Source: Heyndrickxia sporothermodurans (lineage in GTDB: Bacteria > Bacillota > Bacilli > Bacillales > Bacillaceae_C). Taken from it: a stretch of DNA of 31,473 nucleotides. The translations under genes and the position numbers were made by a program. The notes below the pieces were generated by a model. That model worked only from the letters and a program-made list of their open reading frames with translations. It ran no database searches and was not told where the DNA came from. Numbering within the stretch: the stretch's first letter is position 1; each line of letters begins with the position of its first letter. The DNA lies in the NCBI RefSeq assembly GCF_016785185.1, contig NZ_JAEKDY010000035.1; one strand, 5' to 3'. Below, one piece after another: positions 6,369 through 16,386 of the stretch.

Positions 6369-8420
6369 TCACTTTATCAATGCGTTACAATCGATGATTA
6401 ATGCAACTTGTCCATCGCCAAGAATCGTTGCACCAGATATTGCAAAAACATTTGTTAAATAATTCCCTAGTGATTTTAAAACAATTTCTTGCTGCCCAAT
6501 AAATGAATCAACGACCAATGCAGCCATTTTACTTCCTTTTCTTACTATAACAACGGATAAATAATCATTCTCTTCAATTTCCACCGGTACACTAAATACC
6601 TCATTTAAAAATACAAGTGGTACGATATTTCCTCTAAAATCGATTACTTTTTGATTATGAGCATTTAAAATATCACTTTTCTTAATGATTGCTGTTTCGA
6701 TAATAGATGAAAGTGGAACAGCGTATTTTTCATTACCTAATTCTACTAACATTGCTGAAATAATAGATAATGTTAGTGGGAGCTGGATAATAAAGACTGA
6801 ACCTTGACCTTCTGTTGATTCAATATTAATGACACCACCTAGAGATTCAATAGTTGCTTTAACAACATCCAAGCCAACCCCTCTGCCGGAAATGTCGGAA
6901 ATCGTATCTGCCGTTGAGAATCCAGATGCTAAAATTAATTCAAATACCTGCTTATCGGTTAAACTGCTAGCCTCATCTTCACTAATGATCCCTTTTGATA
7001 ATGCTTTATTTAATACTTTCTCCCGATTAATTCCTGCACCATCATCTTCGATTTCGATAAAGACATGGTTTCCACTATGATACGCTTTTAACTTGATCGT
7101 TCCTTCCTCAGGCTTGCCTTGACTTCTTCTTTTCTCAGGAGTTTCAATTCCATGGTCAATTGCGTTTCGAAGTAAATGGACGAGTGGATCACCAATCTCA
7201 TCAATTACTGTACGATCAAGTTCAGTTTCTGCTCCAATTACCTCAAGGTTAATACTTTTATGTAAGTCTCTAGCAAGTTGTCTTACCATTCTTGGGAATC
7301 GATTAAATACAGTCTCAACAGGAACCATCCGCATATTTAAAATAATATTTTGTAGATCACTAGAGATTCTTGTCATTCTTTCAACCGTTTCATCTAGTTC
7401 CGAGTGATGAAGTTCTTTTGAAATTTGTTCTAATCTCCCGCGGTCAATCACTAGTTCTTCGAATAAATTCATTAATATATCAAGTCTTTCGATATTCACT
7501 CGAATCGTTTTATTTTGACTTGTGGAATTTCCTTTCGTTTGCGTACTTTTCTTTTCTTTTGATTTTTCAATTTGTTTTTCCCTCTTTTGAGGTGCTGCAT
7601 GTACTTGATTTGTTATTTCTTTATCTCCCAATTCTTCTTCCTGGCATTGATTCAAACGGGTAATTTCCACAATCTCGACTTTTTCAATCTCAGAAACTTT
7701 CATTACTTTCTTTTTGATCTCTTCAGATAAATCATTTGTTATTAATGTAATAAAAAATTCATGGTCAAATTGTTCAGCTTCCAATTGTTCCACGGTTGGA
7801 TTTGACTTTATTACTTCGCCGCATTTTTCTAACACTTCAAAGGTCATAAAGACACGGGCAGCTTTTAATAAACAGTCACTTCTTAATGAAATGGAAAGTT
7901 CATAGCAATGAAAACCTTGATCTAATGATTGCTGTATAATCGTTTGCTCATATTGGTCATAATTATTTTTTAATTCAAGTTTACTATCTTCTACGGTAGT
8001 TGCTGCAACTTCATCTTGTGCCATTTGGATAGTTGCCGGTTCTCCGGTTTCTATCATATGTAATTTCTCAATGACTAAGGATACATCTTTTTTTCCATCG
8101 CCACCAGTGGCAATGGACTCAACCATAAATTCAAGATCATCAACTGCTAAAAATACTACATCTAAAATCTCAGGGGTCACCTTAATCTTTTCATTCCGAA
8201 TTGCATCTAAAACATTTTCCATCTTGTGGGTAAGATTTGCTAAATCTTCATACCCCATTGTTGCTGACATACCTTTCAATGTATGTGCGGACCTGAAAAT
8301 TTCATTTACAATTGAAAGATCTTCCGGATTCTTTTCTAAAAGTAATAATTGTTCATTACAAGATTGCAAATGCTCTTTACTTTCCTCAATAAAAATCTCT
8401 AAATATTGCCCCATTTCCAT
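6369..8420 (-). CDS. cheA: Chemotaxis histidine kinase CheA
   Basis: CheA autophosphorylates when receptors signal and passes the phosphate to CheY and CheB. All five domains are visible in 683 residues. P1 has the phosphoacceptor His46 in RSAHTLKGMSATMG. P2, the CheY/CheB docking domain, follows. A Lys/Ser/Thr-rich linker lies near 275-305. P3 is the dimerisation helix pair. The P4 kinase domain has the N box NAIDHGIE, the G1 box DDGAGIN and the G2 box GRGVGLDVV. P5, CheW-like, covers about 545-683. The start MEMGQYLEIFIEESKEHLQ closely parallels the B. subtilis N-terminus. It follows cheB by 17 bases and leads into cheW. Confidence 0.97.
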   Translation of the reverse strand: MEMGQYLEIFIEESKEHLQSCNEQLLLLEKNPEDLSIVNEIFRSAHTLKGMSATMGYEDLANLTHKMENVLDAIRNEKIKVTPEILDVVFLAVDDLEFMVESIATGGDGKKDVSLVIEKLHMIETGEPATIQMAQDEVAATTVEDSKLELKNNYDQYEQTIIQQSLDQGFHCYELSISLRSDCLLKAARVFMTFEVLEKCGEVIKSNPTVEQLEAEQFDHEFFITLITNDLSEEIKKKVMKVSEIEKVEIVEITRLNQCQEEELGDKEITNQVHAAPQKREKQIEKSKEKKSTQTKGNSTSQNKTIRVNIERLDILMNLFEELVIDRGRLEQISKELHHSELDETVERMTRISSDLQNIILNMRMVPVETVFNRFPRMVRQLARDLHKSINLEVIGAETELDRTVIDEIGDPLVHLLRNAIDHGIETPEKRRSQGKPEEGTIKLKAYHSGNHVFIEIEDDGAGINREKVLNKALSKGIISEDEASSLTDKQVFELILASGFSTADTISDISGRGVGLDVVKATIESLGGVINIESTEGQGSVFIIQLPLTLSIISAMLVELGNEKYAVPLSSIIETAIIKKSDILNAHNQKVIDFRGNIVPLVFLNEVFSVPVEIEENDYLSVVIVRKGSKMAALVVDSFIGQQEIVLKSLGNYLTNVFAISGATILGDGQVALIIDCNALIK

Positions 8421-8437
8421 ATTAACCCCACACCCTT

Positions 8438-9505
8438 CTATCCCATATATTTCATTATTGTTTTCGCAACGTGATTAAGATCTGTAATTTCATCTACAAG
8501 ATTCGTAGCAATTGCGGATTTCGGCATTCCAAAAACGATACAGCTGTTTTCTGATTCTGCAATCGCCTTGACATTCCCTTTTGTTTTTAATTCGATTAAT
8601 CCTTTTGATCCATCCGCCCCCATCCCCGTTAATATGACAGCAATCTTGTCATACTCACTGAAGTGACTAAGAGATTCAAACATCATATCAACGGATGGTC
8701 GATGTCCTTTAATAGGGGGTGAGTGATTCAAACTAATCGCTAGTTCATTACCTACTTGTTTTAAAACTAAGTGATGATTTCCGGGTGCAATATAGGCGAC
8801 ACCATCTTTGATATATTCGCCATCCTCAGCTTCTTTTACGGTAATTTCACTTAATGCATCCAGACGGCTAGCTAACGATTTTGTAAATCCGGCTGGCATA
8901 TGTTGAACGATTAAAATAGGCGCCTTAATTGATTTTGGCAAGACTGTTAGCACTTCCTGCAATGCTTTTGGTCCGCCGGTTGAAGAACCAATACATATGA
9001 TTTTTTTTCTTTGGGCGTTCTTCCAATTATCCTTTAGTATCGGTTTTATTTTTTCCGGAACATTGTCCCGGTTCGTAATTAACGCTCTTTTCACGTTCGT
9101 CATATTTACCTGTCCAGCATTTTTCACTTTATTAATTAATTGTATTTTTATTTTTTCTAAATCAAGAGATATCGTTCCTGAAGGTTTAGCAATAAAATCA
9201 ATAGCACCATTTTGCATCGCTATAATTGTATTTTCCGCGCCTGATTTCGTTGTGCTCGATAGCATAATGACAGGTTTAGGAAACTCATCCATTAAAATTG
9301 CTAACGCTTCTAGTCCGTTCATAATTGGCATTTCAATGTCCATCGTAATAACATCCGGGTTTAATTGTTTTGTTTTTTCAATCGCATCCTTTCCATTTCT
9401 AGCAATTCCCACTACCTCTAAGTAGGGGTCCTCTTCTAAAAAATTCACGATTAATTTTCTCATGAATGCAGAATCATCAACGACTAATACTTTAATAGGT
9501 TTCAT
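8438..9505 (-). CDS. cheB: Receptor methylesterase and response regulator CheB
   Basis: CheB demethylates (and in many species deamidates) receptors when phosphorylated by CheA. The 355-residue protein has an N-terminal receiver with acidic pocket D10/D11, phosphoacceptor D56 (VITMDIEMP) and K107. After a linker comes the methylesterase domain with catalytic Ser175 (CIGSSTGGP), His202 (VQHMPAGF) and Asp298 (GMGADGSKG). All catalytic residues are intact. It follows flhG after an 8-base gap and precedes cheA. The partner methyltransferase CheR is not in the window; in B. subtilis it lies elsewhere. Confidence 0.97.
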   Translation of the reverse strand: MKPIKVLVVDDSAFMRKLIVNFLEEDPYLEVVGIARNGKDAIEKTKQLNPDVITMDIEMPIMNGLEALAILMDEFPKPVIMLSSTTKSGAENTIIAMQNGAIDFIAKPSGTISLDLEKIKIQLINKVKNAGQVNMTNVKRALITNRDNVPEKIKPILKDNWKNAQRKKIICIGSSTGGPKALQEVLTVLPKSIKAPILIVQHMPAGFTKSLASRLDALSEITVKEAEDGEYIKDGVAYIAPGNHHLVLKQVGNELAISLNHSPPIKGHRPSVDMMFESLSHFSEYDKIAVILTGMGADGSKGLIELKTKGNVKAIAESENSCIVFGMPKSAIATNLVDEITDLNHVAKTIMKYMG

Positions 9506-9513
9506 GATCAGCC

Positions 9514-10374
9514 CTACCTTTCAAAGAAACTCCGTAGTTTCCGGATAAACGGATTCGATTGGGATGATTGTTTCTCATATTTTGTTTCACCTAAATAATT
9601 TCGCACCATTTTTTCAAGTTTTTCCGAAATGGATGAGTGAGGAAACTCTGTATAAAAAGGAATTTGACGAATGACCGCTTTTCTTACATGCGAATCTTCA
9701 GGTAATATTCCAAGTATGTGAATATCTTTATTCAAAAATTTTTTCATCACGGTTTGTAAACGGTTTACAGTAATAATTCCTTCCTTTTCTTTTTCGCTTC
9801 GATTGCAAATTAAAAAGAGGTTATTTTCTAAACTTTGTAAAACAATGTATTTCATCATTGAATATGCATCTGTTACCGAAGTAGGTTCAGGTGTTGTTAC
9901 AACAAAAATATCATCAACCGATAATAATATTTGTAGATTCACAGTTGTAGCTCCTGCCCCCATATCGAATAGAATAAAATCATATTGATATTGTAACTTT
10001 TCTAATTCTTCCAATAATCTTTGAACAAAAATATGATCTAATTCCAGTACTTTAGAAAATCCATTTCCTGCTGAAATATAGGAAATATTATTAGGTCCTG
10101 AAAAAATAATTTCATTGATTGGTATGTCTTTTTCAATATAATCAGAAATGGTATATTTTGTATCTACACCTAATAAGACGTTGATATTCCCCATCCCTAT
10201 ATCAAAATCAAAAATCAGCACCTTATTTCCTTTTTGTGCTAAAGAAAACGCAGTATTTACCGTAATATTGGATTTACCAACACCGCCTTTTCCGCTAACA
10301 ACAGCAATCGTTTTAGCAGGAGTAGATTCAATAGCTTTTAGCTTCTTTCGTAATTTTTCTGCTTGATCACTCAT
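9514..10374 (-). CDS. flhG: MinD-like ATPase FlhG (YlxH), flagellar number/placement
   Basis: FlhG is a ParA/MinD-family ATPase that stimulates the FlhF GTPase and helps set number and position of flagella; it also binds FliM/FliY complexes in Bacillus. The 286-residue protein has an N-terminal basic segment (AEKLRKKLKAIE) matching the FlhF-activating helix, then the deviant Walker A KGGVGKS at 29-35 and the MinD signatures FDFDIGMGNIN and FDMGAGATT. The C-terminus is basic (RKLRSFF) and may contact membrane. It overlaps the flhF stop by four bases (ATGA), so the two are coupled. Confidence 0.95.
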   Translation of the reverse strand: MSDQAEKLRKKLKAIESTPAKTIAVVSGKGGVGKSNITVNTAFSLAQKGNKVLIFDFDIGMGNINVLLGVDTKYTISDYIEKDIPINEIIFSGPNNISYISAGNGFSKVLELDHIFVQRLLEELEKLQYQYDFILFDMGAGATTVNLQILLSVDDIFVVTTPEPTSVTDAYSMMKYIVLQSLENNLFLICNRSEKEKEGIITVNRLQTVMKKFLNKDIHILGILPEDSHVRKAVIRQIPFYTEFPHSSISEKLEKMVRNYLGETKYEKQSSQSNPFIRKLRSFFER

Positions 10375-11510
10375 AATTTCATACCTTCAAATAAATGATT
10401 AACCAATCTGTCCCTTGAACATTCTTCCAAATCGTCTGGTACGTCTTGACCATTCGTTAAGTAAGCAACGCCTTTCCCATTTTTTAATACTAAATTAAAA
10501 ATGGTTCCATAAGTTGAGGTTTCATCCAATTTAGTAAAAATGAATTTGTTAATTTTTAGTGACTCAAAGTTTTTAATAATCATTTGAATGTCTTTTTCTT
10601 TCATCGTCAGTGACAGTGTCAAAAATGTTTCCATGCTTTGATTGAAATCGATGAGGTTTTCAAGTTCAGTAATATACTTCATTTCCCGGTAATTTCGACC
10701 TGCAGTATCAATAAATATGTGATCATATTCAGCATATTTTGTAATCGCTTTTTGGAAATCTTCTAATTTATATACTACTTCCACTGGTACATTTAAAAGA
10801 TTAGCATATGTTTTCAACTGTTCTATAGCTGCTATTCTATAAGTGTCTGTTGTAATAAAGGCAATTTTCTTTCTTTTTTCAAGTACTTCACCTGCAGCAA
10901 TTTTTGCTAGCGTAGTTGTTTTCCCAACTCCTGTAGGGCCAACTAAATTAATGAACTTTTTCTGAGGAGATATGCCGCCATGGTTAATCGTAGACAAACT
11001 CGAAATAAAAAATTCTTTTGCCCATTCCACTACTTGGTTCATTGTTGGCTCATTGTCGCTATTTCGATAACGAATAAGTAGTTTATTACTTAACTCTGAA
11101 ATAATATCAGCATTTATTTCTTGTTCGTGTAATTTTTCACAAATGATTTGGATAGACTCAGGTAAATGTTTTAGTACAAGTGATTGATTTAATGTCATTT
11201 CCTGAACCATTTTTTTAATTTCTGCCAGTTCATTATGAAATTCATTTTTATTATTTTTCTCAATGTTTACTTGTTGCTGTACAGGAATAATCGTTGGCTT
11301 TTGCTGTTTTTCTTTCAAAACTGCATGATTTTGTCTCGAATCCATATCTAAGGCAGCAATGACTTCTAGGTTTTTTTTCTTAAATAATCCAAACCAGCCA
11401 CCCGAATAGACGACTTTAGAATTAAGAATGACTGCGTCATCACCCAATTCACGACGAATTTGCTTCATTGCTTCTGACATATTTGATGCTACGAACTTTT
11501 TTACTTTCAT
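10371..11510 (-). CDS. flhF: SRP-type GTPase FlhF, flagellar placement
   Basis: FlhF is a signal-recognition-particle family GTPase that marks where flagella are built. The 379-residue protein has the N-terminal B domain typical of FlhF (MKVKKFVASNMSEAMKQIRR, with a basic GLFKKKN), a variable middle and the NG GTPase. G1 is GPTGVGKT at 191-198, G2 carries TTDTYRIAAIEQLKTYA, G3 is DTAGRN, and the nucleotide-specificity motif is TKLDE. The ATG overlaps the flhA stop by one base (TAATG) and the stop overlaps flhG by four, so flhA-flhF-flhG are tightly coupled. Confidence 0.96.
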   Translation of the reverse strand: MKVKKFVASNMSEAMKQIRRELGDDAVILNSKVVYSGGWFGLFKKKNLEVIAALDMDSRQNHAVLKEKQQKPTIIPVQQQVNIEKNNKNEFHNELAEIKKMVQEMTLNQSLVLKHLPESIQIICEKLHEQEINADIISELSNKLLIRYRNSDNEPTMNQVVEWAKEFFISSLSTINHGGISPQKKFINLVGPTGVGKTTTLAKIAAGEVLEKRKKIAFITTDTYRIAAIEQLKTYANLLNVPVEVVYKLEDFQKAITKYAEYDHIFIDTAGRNYREMKYITELENLIDFNQSMETFLTLSLTMKEKDIQMIIKNFESLKINKFIFTKLDETSTYGTIFNLVLKNGKGVAYLTNGQDVPDDLEECSRDRLVNHLFEGMKL

Positions 11511-13543
11511 TATAGATTCACCACCCCAACGCTTTGTACCTCAACATTTGCCTCCAATTCATTATAAGAAAGAATAGGAACCCTCGGAAAATATCTTTCT
11601 GTCAATTGTCGCACGTACATCCTTACTGCAGGAGAACATAAAATAATTGGTGATTGACCAATCACTGACAACTGTTCGACCTGCTCGGCTATTGCTTCTA
11701 ATATGCTTTGTGAATCATTCGGATCGATTGATAAATAATTTCCATGTTCTGTTTGTTGAACACCATCAGCTATTATTTTTTCAATTTTTCCCGAAACAGT
11801 AATAACTTTTAAATTATTTCCGTCCTCAATATATTGATTCGTAATTTGCCTTGCTAAGCTTTGTCTTACATATTCAGTTAACAAATCAGTATCAGATGTC
11901 ATTTTTCCAAAATCAGCTAAAGTTTCAAAGATAACCGTTAAATTACGAATTGATACATTTTCTTTAAGTAGTTTAGCTAAAACTTTTTGTATATCACCGA
12001 CAGAAAGTGGGTTTGGTGTAACTTCCTCTACTAAAATCGGATAAGTCTCTTTTACATGATCAATTAGTTGCTTCGTTTCCTGTCTACCTAATAATTCATA
12101 AGCATTTGCACGTAAAAGTTCTGTAATATGAGTAGATACAACGGATGGCGGATCAACAACCGTAAAACCTAAAATCTCCGCTTGTTCTTTCGCATCTTCA
12201 GTAATCCATTTAGCAGGTAAACCGAAAGACGGTTCTATCGTATCAATTCCTTCAATTGAATCTTCCCCAATACCAGGGCTCATCGCCAAGTAATGATCGA
12301 GGAGCAGTTCCCCTCGTCCCATTTCACTACCCTTTATTTTTAGCACATACTCATTGGGTTGCAGTTGAATATTATCACGAATTCGCACAACCGGAATGAC
12401 AATACCCAATTCTAATGCTAATTGACGTCTAATCATAACGACTCGGTCAAGTAAATCTCCACCTTGATTTGCATCTGCAAGAGGAATGAGACCGTAGCCA
12501 AATTCAAATTCTATCGGGTCGATATTTAATAGATTAATAACACTTTCGGGACTTTTCAGTTCTTCCGACTGTATTTCTTCTTCCATATCCTGAATATTAT
12601 TATCGGTAGTCTTCGGTACTTTCGAAAGTCTATATCCACCGAGTGCAATAGCCGCTGAGATTGGAATTGTCACCAAATCATTAATCGGAGTGGCAATACC
12701 TAATAAAAAAATTGTGCCAGCGGCAACATATAACATTTTCGGAAAAGCAAGGAGCTGAGATATGATATCTTGTCCCAAGTTCCCATCTGATGCGGCCCTT
12801 GTAACGACTATTCCTGTTGCCGTCGAAATTAATAGTGCTGGTATTTGACTTACAATACCATCCCCAACAGTGAGTAGTGAATATCTAGTAGCTGCTTCCG
12901 CAATCGGTAAACCTTGCTGGGTCATTCCGATAATAATTCCAAAAATTAAGTTGATAAGTACAATGATAATTCCCGCAATGGCATCTCCTTTTACGAATTT
13001 ACTCGCACCATCCATAGCACCGTAAAAATCTGATTCCCTACTTACTTTCTCTCGACGTTCCCGAGCTTCTTGTTCCGATATCATACCGGCATTTAAATCG
13101 GCATCAATACTCATCTGTTTCCCTGGCATTGCATCAAGAGTGAAACGGGCTGCTACTTCCGATACCCTTTCAGATCCTTTTGTTATTACAACAAATTGGA
13201 TGATAATTAAGATGAGAAAGACAACAAGTCCAACAACGACATTTCCGCCAACAACAAACGTTCCAAATGTTTCTACTACACCACCAGCTTCACCTTTTGA
13301 AAGAATCGATCTTGTCGTGGATACGTTTAAGCCAAGACGAAATAAGGTTAATAGCAATAGAAGTGATGGAAAAATGGAAAACTGTAAAGGCTCTGTCATA
13401 TTCATTGATGTTAATAAAACTAATAATGCTAAAGAAATATTGATGATGATAAGAAAGCTCAGTAGTCCTGGTGGAAATGGTATGATCAACATCGCCACTA
13501 TTAAAATGACACTTAATATAACAGACAAATCTCTTGTTGACAC
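11510..13543 (-). CDS. flhA: Flagellar type III export protein FlhA
   Basis: FlhA forms the nonameric export-gate ring of the flagellar secretion system. The 677-residue protein, the same length as in B. subtilis, has about eight transmembrane helices in roughly 1-310. A conserved loop runs from RFTLDAMPGKQMSIDADLNAG to REKVSRESDFYGAMDGASKF. The C-terminal cytoplasmic half docks chaperone-substrate complexes. The start is a GTG with a GGAGAG site upstream. The gene lies 27 bases after flhB and overlaps flhF by one base. Confidence 0.97.
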   Translation of the reverse strand: MSTRDLSVILSVILIVAMLIIPFPPGLLSFLIIINISLALLVLLTSMNMTEPLQFSIFPSLLLLLTLFRLGLNVSTTRSILSKGEAGGVVETFGTFVVGGNVVVGLVVFLILIIIQFVVITKGSERVSEVAARFTLDAMPGKQMSIDADLNAGMISEQEARERREKVSRESDFYGAMDGASKFVKGDAIAGIIIVLINLIFGIIIGMTQQGLPIAEAATRYSLLTVGDGIVSQIPALLISTATGIVVTRAASDGNLGQDIISQLLAFPKMLYVAAGTIFLLGIATPINDLVTIPISAAIALGGYRLSKVPKTTDNNIQDMEEEIQSEELKSPESVINLLNIDPIEFEFGYGLIPLADANQGGDLLDRVVMIRRQLALELGIVIPVVRIRDNIQLQPNEYVLKIKGSEMGRGELLLDHYLAMSPGIGEDSIEGIDTIEPSFGLPAKWITEDAKEQAEILGFTVVDPPSVVSTHITELLRANAYELLGRQETKQLIDHVKETYPILVEEVTPNPLSVGDIQKVLAKLLKENVSIRNLTVIFETLADFGKMTSDTDLLTEYVRQSLARQITNQYIEDGNNLKVITVSGKIEKIIADGVQQTEHGNYLSIDPNDSQSILEAIAEQVEQLSVIGQSPIILCSPAVRMYVRQLTERYFPRVPILSYNELEANVEVQSVGVVNL

Positions 13544-13570
13544 ACTATTCTCTCCTAACTAATGAAAAAA

Positions 13571-14653
13571 CTAAATTTTATTTTTGATTCGATAAACATA
13601 TGCAAGAATTTCAGCTACAACTTTAAAAAATTCTTCTGGAATTGCATCACCAATTTCGGTCTGATCATATAAGGCCCTTGCCAATGGACGATTTTCAACC
13701 ATAATGATTTCATGTTCTTTTGCGATCTTTTTAATTTTTTCTGCTACAAAATCAACGCCTTTGGCAATCACGTATGGAGCATCTTGCTTGTTCTCATCAT
13801 ATTTTAAACAAATGGCAAAGTGGGTCGGGTTTGTGATAATGACATCGGCTTTTGGAACTTCTTGCATCATCCTTCGCATCGCCATCTCCCTCTGCCTTTG
13901 CTTTATTTTCGATTTAATTAATGGGTCACCTTCACTATTTTTGTACTCGTCTTTAATATCCTGTTTTGACATTCGAATATTTTTTTCAAAGTCAAATTTT
14001 TGATATAAAAAATCAAAAACAGCCAAAAATAAAAGTGCAATGGATGCAGCTACACCCATTTGTAATGCTAGATTAATAATAACCTTGACTGCATCTCCAA
14101 CTGACTTATAGGATAATCCCAATACTTCGTCAATTCTAGTCCAGAGAACGATAAATGTAACAACGCCGACAAATAATATTTTCAATATAGACTTAAGCAA
14201 TTCAACAATAGCCCTCATTGAAAAGATTCGTTTAAAACCTTTAATTGGATCAAGCTTTTCTAGTTTAGGTGCGATACTTTCCGGGGAAAATAGTAATCCT
14301 ATTTGAGCGAAATTAGAAACGATTGCCGCTATAAATGCTACAAGTAGAATCGGACCTAATACTATGGCTATTTCCTTTAAAACCTCTACTACAAGTACAT
14401 GAAAATTATTTTCAGTTAAATCTACTAATAATAAATGTTGAAAAGAAGAACGGAAAAAATTAAAAATATGATTTCCAATAAATGACGAACCAAATAATAA
14501 AAATAAAAATACTGCTAAAAGTCCTACTGCTGTATTGATGTCTTGACTTTTAGCCGTTTGTCCCTTTTTTTTAGCATCCTGCCGCTTTTTAGGGGTTGCT
14601 TTTTCTGTTTTTTCTCCGGAAAAAAATTGTAAGTCAAGCGATAGCAACTTCAT
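13571..14653 (-). CDS. flhB: Flagellar type III export switch protein FlhB
   Basis: FlhB sits at the export gate and switches substrate class from hook-type to filament-type after autocleavage. The 360-residue protein has four transmembrane segments between about 30 and 210 and a cytoplasmic C-terminal domain. The NPTH autocleavage motif is intact at 275-278 (VIITNPTHFAI). The basic N-terminus GEKTEKATPKKRQDAKKKGQ is typical. The ATG directly follows the fliR stop with no gap, the site being AGGTGG in the fliR end. FliK, encoded upstream in the operon, is its partner in the switch. Confidence 0.97.
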   Translation of the reverse strand: MKLLSLDLQFFSGEKTEKATPKKRQDAKKKGQTAKSQDINTAVGLLAVFLFLLFGSSFIGNHIFNFFRSSFQHLLLVDLTENNFHVLVVEVLKEIAIVLGPILLVAFIAAIVSNFAQIGLLFSPESIAPKLEKLDPIKGFKRIFSMRAIVELLKSILKILFVGVVTFIVLWTRIDEVLGLSYKSVGDAVKVIINLALQMGVAASIALLFLAVFDFLYQKFDFEKNIRMSKQDIKDEYKNSEGDPLIKSKIKQRQREMAMRRMMQEVPKADVIITNPTHFAICLKYDENKQDAPYVIAKGVDFVAEKIKKIAKEHEIIMVENRPLARALYDQTEIGDAIPEEFFKVVAEILAYVYRIKNKI

Positions 14654-15430
14654 TTATGAACCACCTACTAATTTCATGACATCTCTCATCGTGTAAAACA
14701 TAGATGCAAATAATTGCTGGCATACAGAAAAAATGACGCCCATCACGATAATTAAGACGATAAAACTGACCGCTATTTTTACCGGGAATCCGACCACAAA
14801 AATATTGAGTTGTGGCACCGTTCTAGCAATTATTCCTAATGCAATATCCACTAAAAAGATAGTCGCTACGACAGGAATCGACATTTGGAAAGCAATAACA
14901 AACATCTTACTAAATGTTTTCATAATAAAATCGACCACACTGGCATCTCCAAATGAGAATAATGCTTTATCAATAGGGATAAATTGATAACTGTAAAATA
15001 TTCCGTCTAAAATAATATGATGACCATTTACCGCAAGTAACAATAATAAAGCAAAACTATATAAATATTGACCCATTAATGGACTTTGCGTTCCTGTTTG
15101 TGGATCAATCACATTGGCAATTGCAAATCCCATTTGAAAGTCAATAAACCCTCCGGCAATTTGAATCGCTGATAAAATCAAGTATGCGATAAATCCAATA
15201 AAAAGCCCGACCATTGCTTCTTTAATAATTAGCAAAATATATTTTCCATTAATTTCAAATCCATGAACATCCATCGTATAATACATTAACCATGCTAAAA
15301 AAAAGGCAAAGCCAATCCGATAGACAGCCGGAATTGTTCGATAGGAAAAAAAGGGCATAGTAACAAAAAAAGCTGATATACGGACAAAAATCAGTAAGAA
15401 GACCGTAAAAGATGGAATAAGTTGCTCCAT
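14654..15430 (-). CDS. fliR: Flagellar export protein FliR
   Basis: FliR is part of the FliPQR core export channel. The 258-residue protein is almost wholly hydrophobic with about six membrane segments, and contains GGFIDFQMGFAIANVIDPQTG, a strongly conserved FliR stretch. The start is weakly supported: only AGGT from the fliQ 3' end lies upstream, so translation may depend on coupling to fliQ, whose stop is 4 bases away. It abuts flhB. Confidence 0.96.
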   Translation of the reverse strand: MEQLIPSFTVFLLIFVRISAFFVTMPFFSYRTIPAVYRIGFAFFLAWLMYYTMDVHGFEINGKYILLIIKEAMVGLFIGFIAYLILSAIQIAGGFIDFQMGFAIANVIDPQTGTQSPLMGQYLYSFALLLLLAVNGHHIILDGIFYSYQFIPIDKALFSFGDASVVDFIMKTFSKMFVIAFQMSIPVVATIFLVDIALGIIARTVPQLNIFVVGFPVKIAVSFIVLIIVMGVIFSVCQQLFASMFYTMRDVMKLVGGS

Positions 15431-15434
15431 TATC

Positions 15435-15704
15435 TTAACCTACATATCTTGTTAGATTTGCGAAAATATCTGTTGCATAGGATAGTAAATGACTTAACAT
15501 CCATGGCCCAAAAAGTACAAGCCCGATCAAAACTGCCACAATTTTCGGGATAAACGCGAGTGTTTGTTCTTGTATTTGTGTTGTTGCTTGAAATATGCTG
15601 ACAATTAAGCCAATGATTAACGCAACTAATAAAAGTGGCCCGGCAACAATTAAAGTAACATAGATCCCCTTCTCAGCAATGGATATGACCATATCCGAAT
15701 TCAT
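15435..15704 (-). CDS. fliQ: Flagellar export protein FliQ
   Basis: FliQ is a small two-helix membrane protein of the FliPQR export channel. The 89 residues contain both helices (about 13-38 and 50-75), linked by the conserved IVSIFQATTQIQEQTLAFIPK region. A TTG two codons upstream at 15710 touches the AGGTGA ribosome binding site and so is poorly spaced; the ATG at 15704 is well spaced and was chosen. It lies 16 bases after fliP. Confidence 0.95.
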   Translation of the reverse strand: MNSDMVISIAEKGIYVTLIVAGPLLLVALIIGLIVSIFQATTQIQEQTLAFIPKIVAVLIGLVLFGPWMLSHLLSYATDIFANLTRYVG

Positions 15705-15720
15705 TTTCAATCACCTATCT

Positions 15721-16386
15721 TTAAAAGCTTTGTAATAATGATTTAACTACGAGATACCATCCATCGACTAAAACAAATAATAATATTTTAAACGGTAGAG
15801 AAATCATAACAGGGGGTAGCATCATCATCCCCATAGACATTAAAATACTTGCAACAACCATATCGATTACTAGAAAAGGAATAAAAATCATAAAACCAAT
15901 TTGGAATGCAGTCTTAATCTCACTTAATGCAAACGCTGGAACTAAAGCTGTAATTGGAATGTTTTCTACTTTTTCTGGCTGTTTTGCATGTGAATAATCA
16001 AGGAAAAGCTCTAAATCTTTTTGTCGCGTGTATTTACTCATAAATTCCTTAAATGGAACGCTTGCTTTATCATAAGCCTGTTCTAAAGTGATCTTATCAT
16101 TAAATAAAGGTGTTAAAGCTTGTTGATTTACCTCACTAAATGTCGGTGCCATAATAAAAAATGTAAGAAATAATGACAAGCCAACAATCACTTGATTTGG
16201 TGGCATTTGTTGTGTCGCTAATGATGTACGAACAAAGGATAAAACAATCACAATTCTTGTAAAAGAAGTCATTAAGATTAATATACTAGGAGCTAAAGAT
16301 AATACTGTTAACAAAAGAAGGAGCTTTACTGCTGTCGAAACATTATCAGGTGAACTATTATTAAAAAACTGCATAAAATCATTCAT
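15721..16386 (-). CDS. fliP: Flagellar export protein FliP
   Basis: FliP forms the pentameric core of the flagellar export channel. The 221-residue protein has four membrane segments and the family signatures MTSFTRIVIVLSFVRTSLATQ and MMMLPPVMISLPFKILLFVL. No long cleavable signal peptide of the kind seen in enterics is present. It overlaps the fliO stop by eight bases. Confidence 0.97.
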   Translation of the reverse strand: MNDFMQFFNNSSPDNVSTAVKLLLLLTVLSLAPSILILMTSFTRIVIVLSFVRTSLATQQMPPNQVIVGLSLFLTFFIMAPTFSEVNQQALTPLFNDKITLEQAYDKASVPFKEFMSKYTRQKDLELFLDYSHAKQPEKVENIPITALVPAFALSEIKTAFQIGFMIFIPFLVIDMVVASILMSMGMMMLPPVMISLPFKILLFVLVDGWYLVVKSLLQSF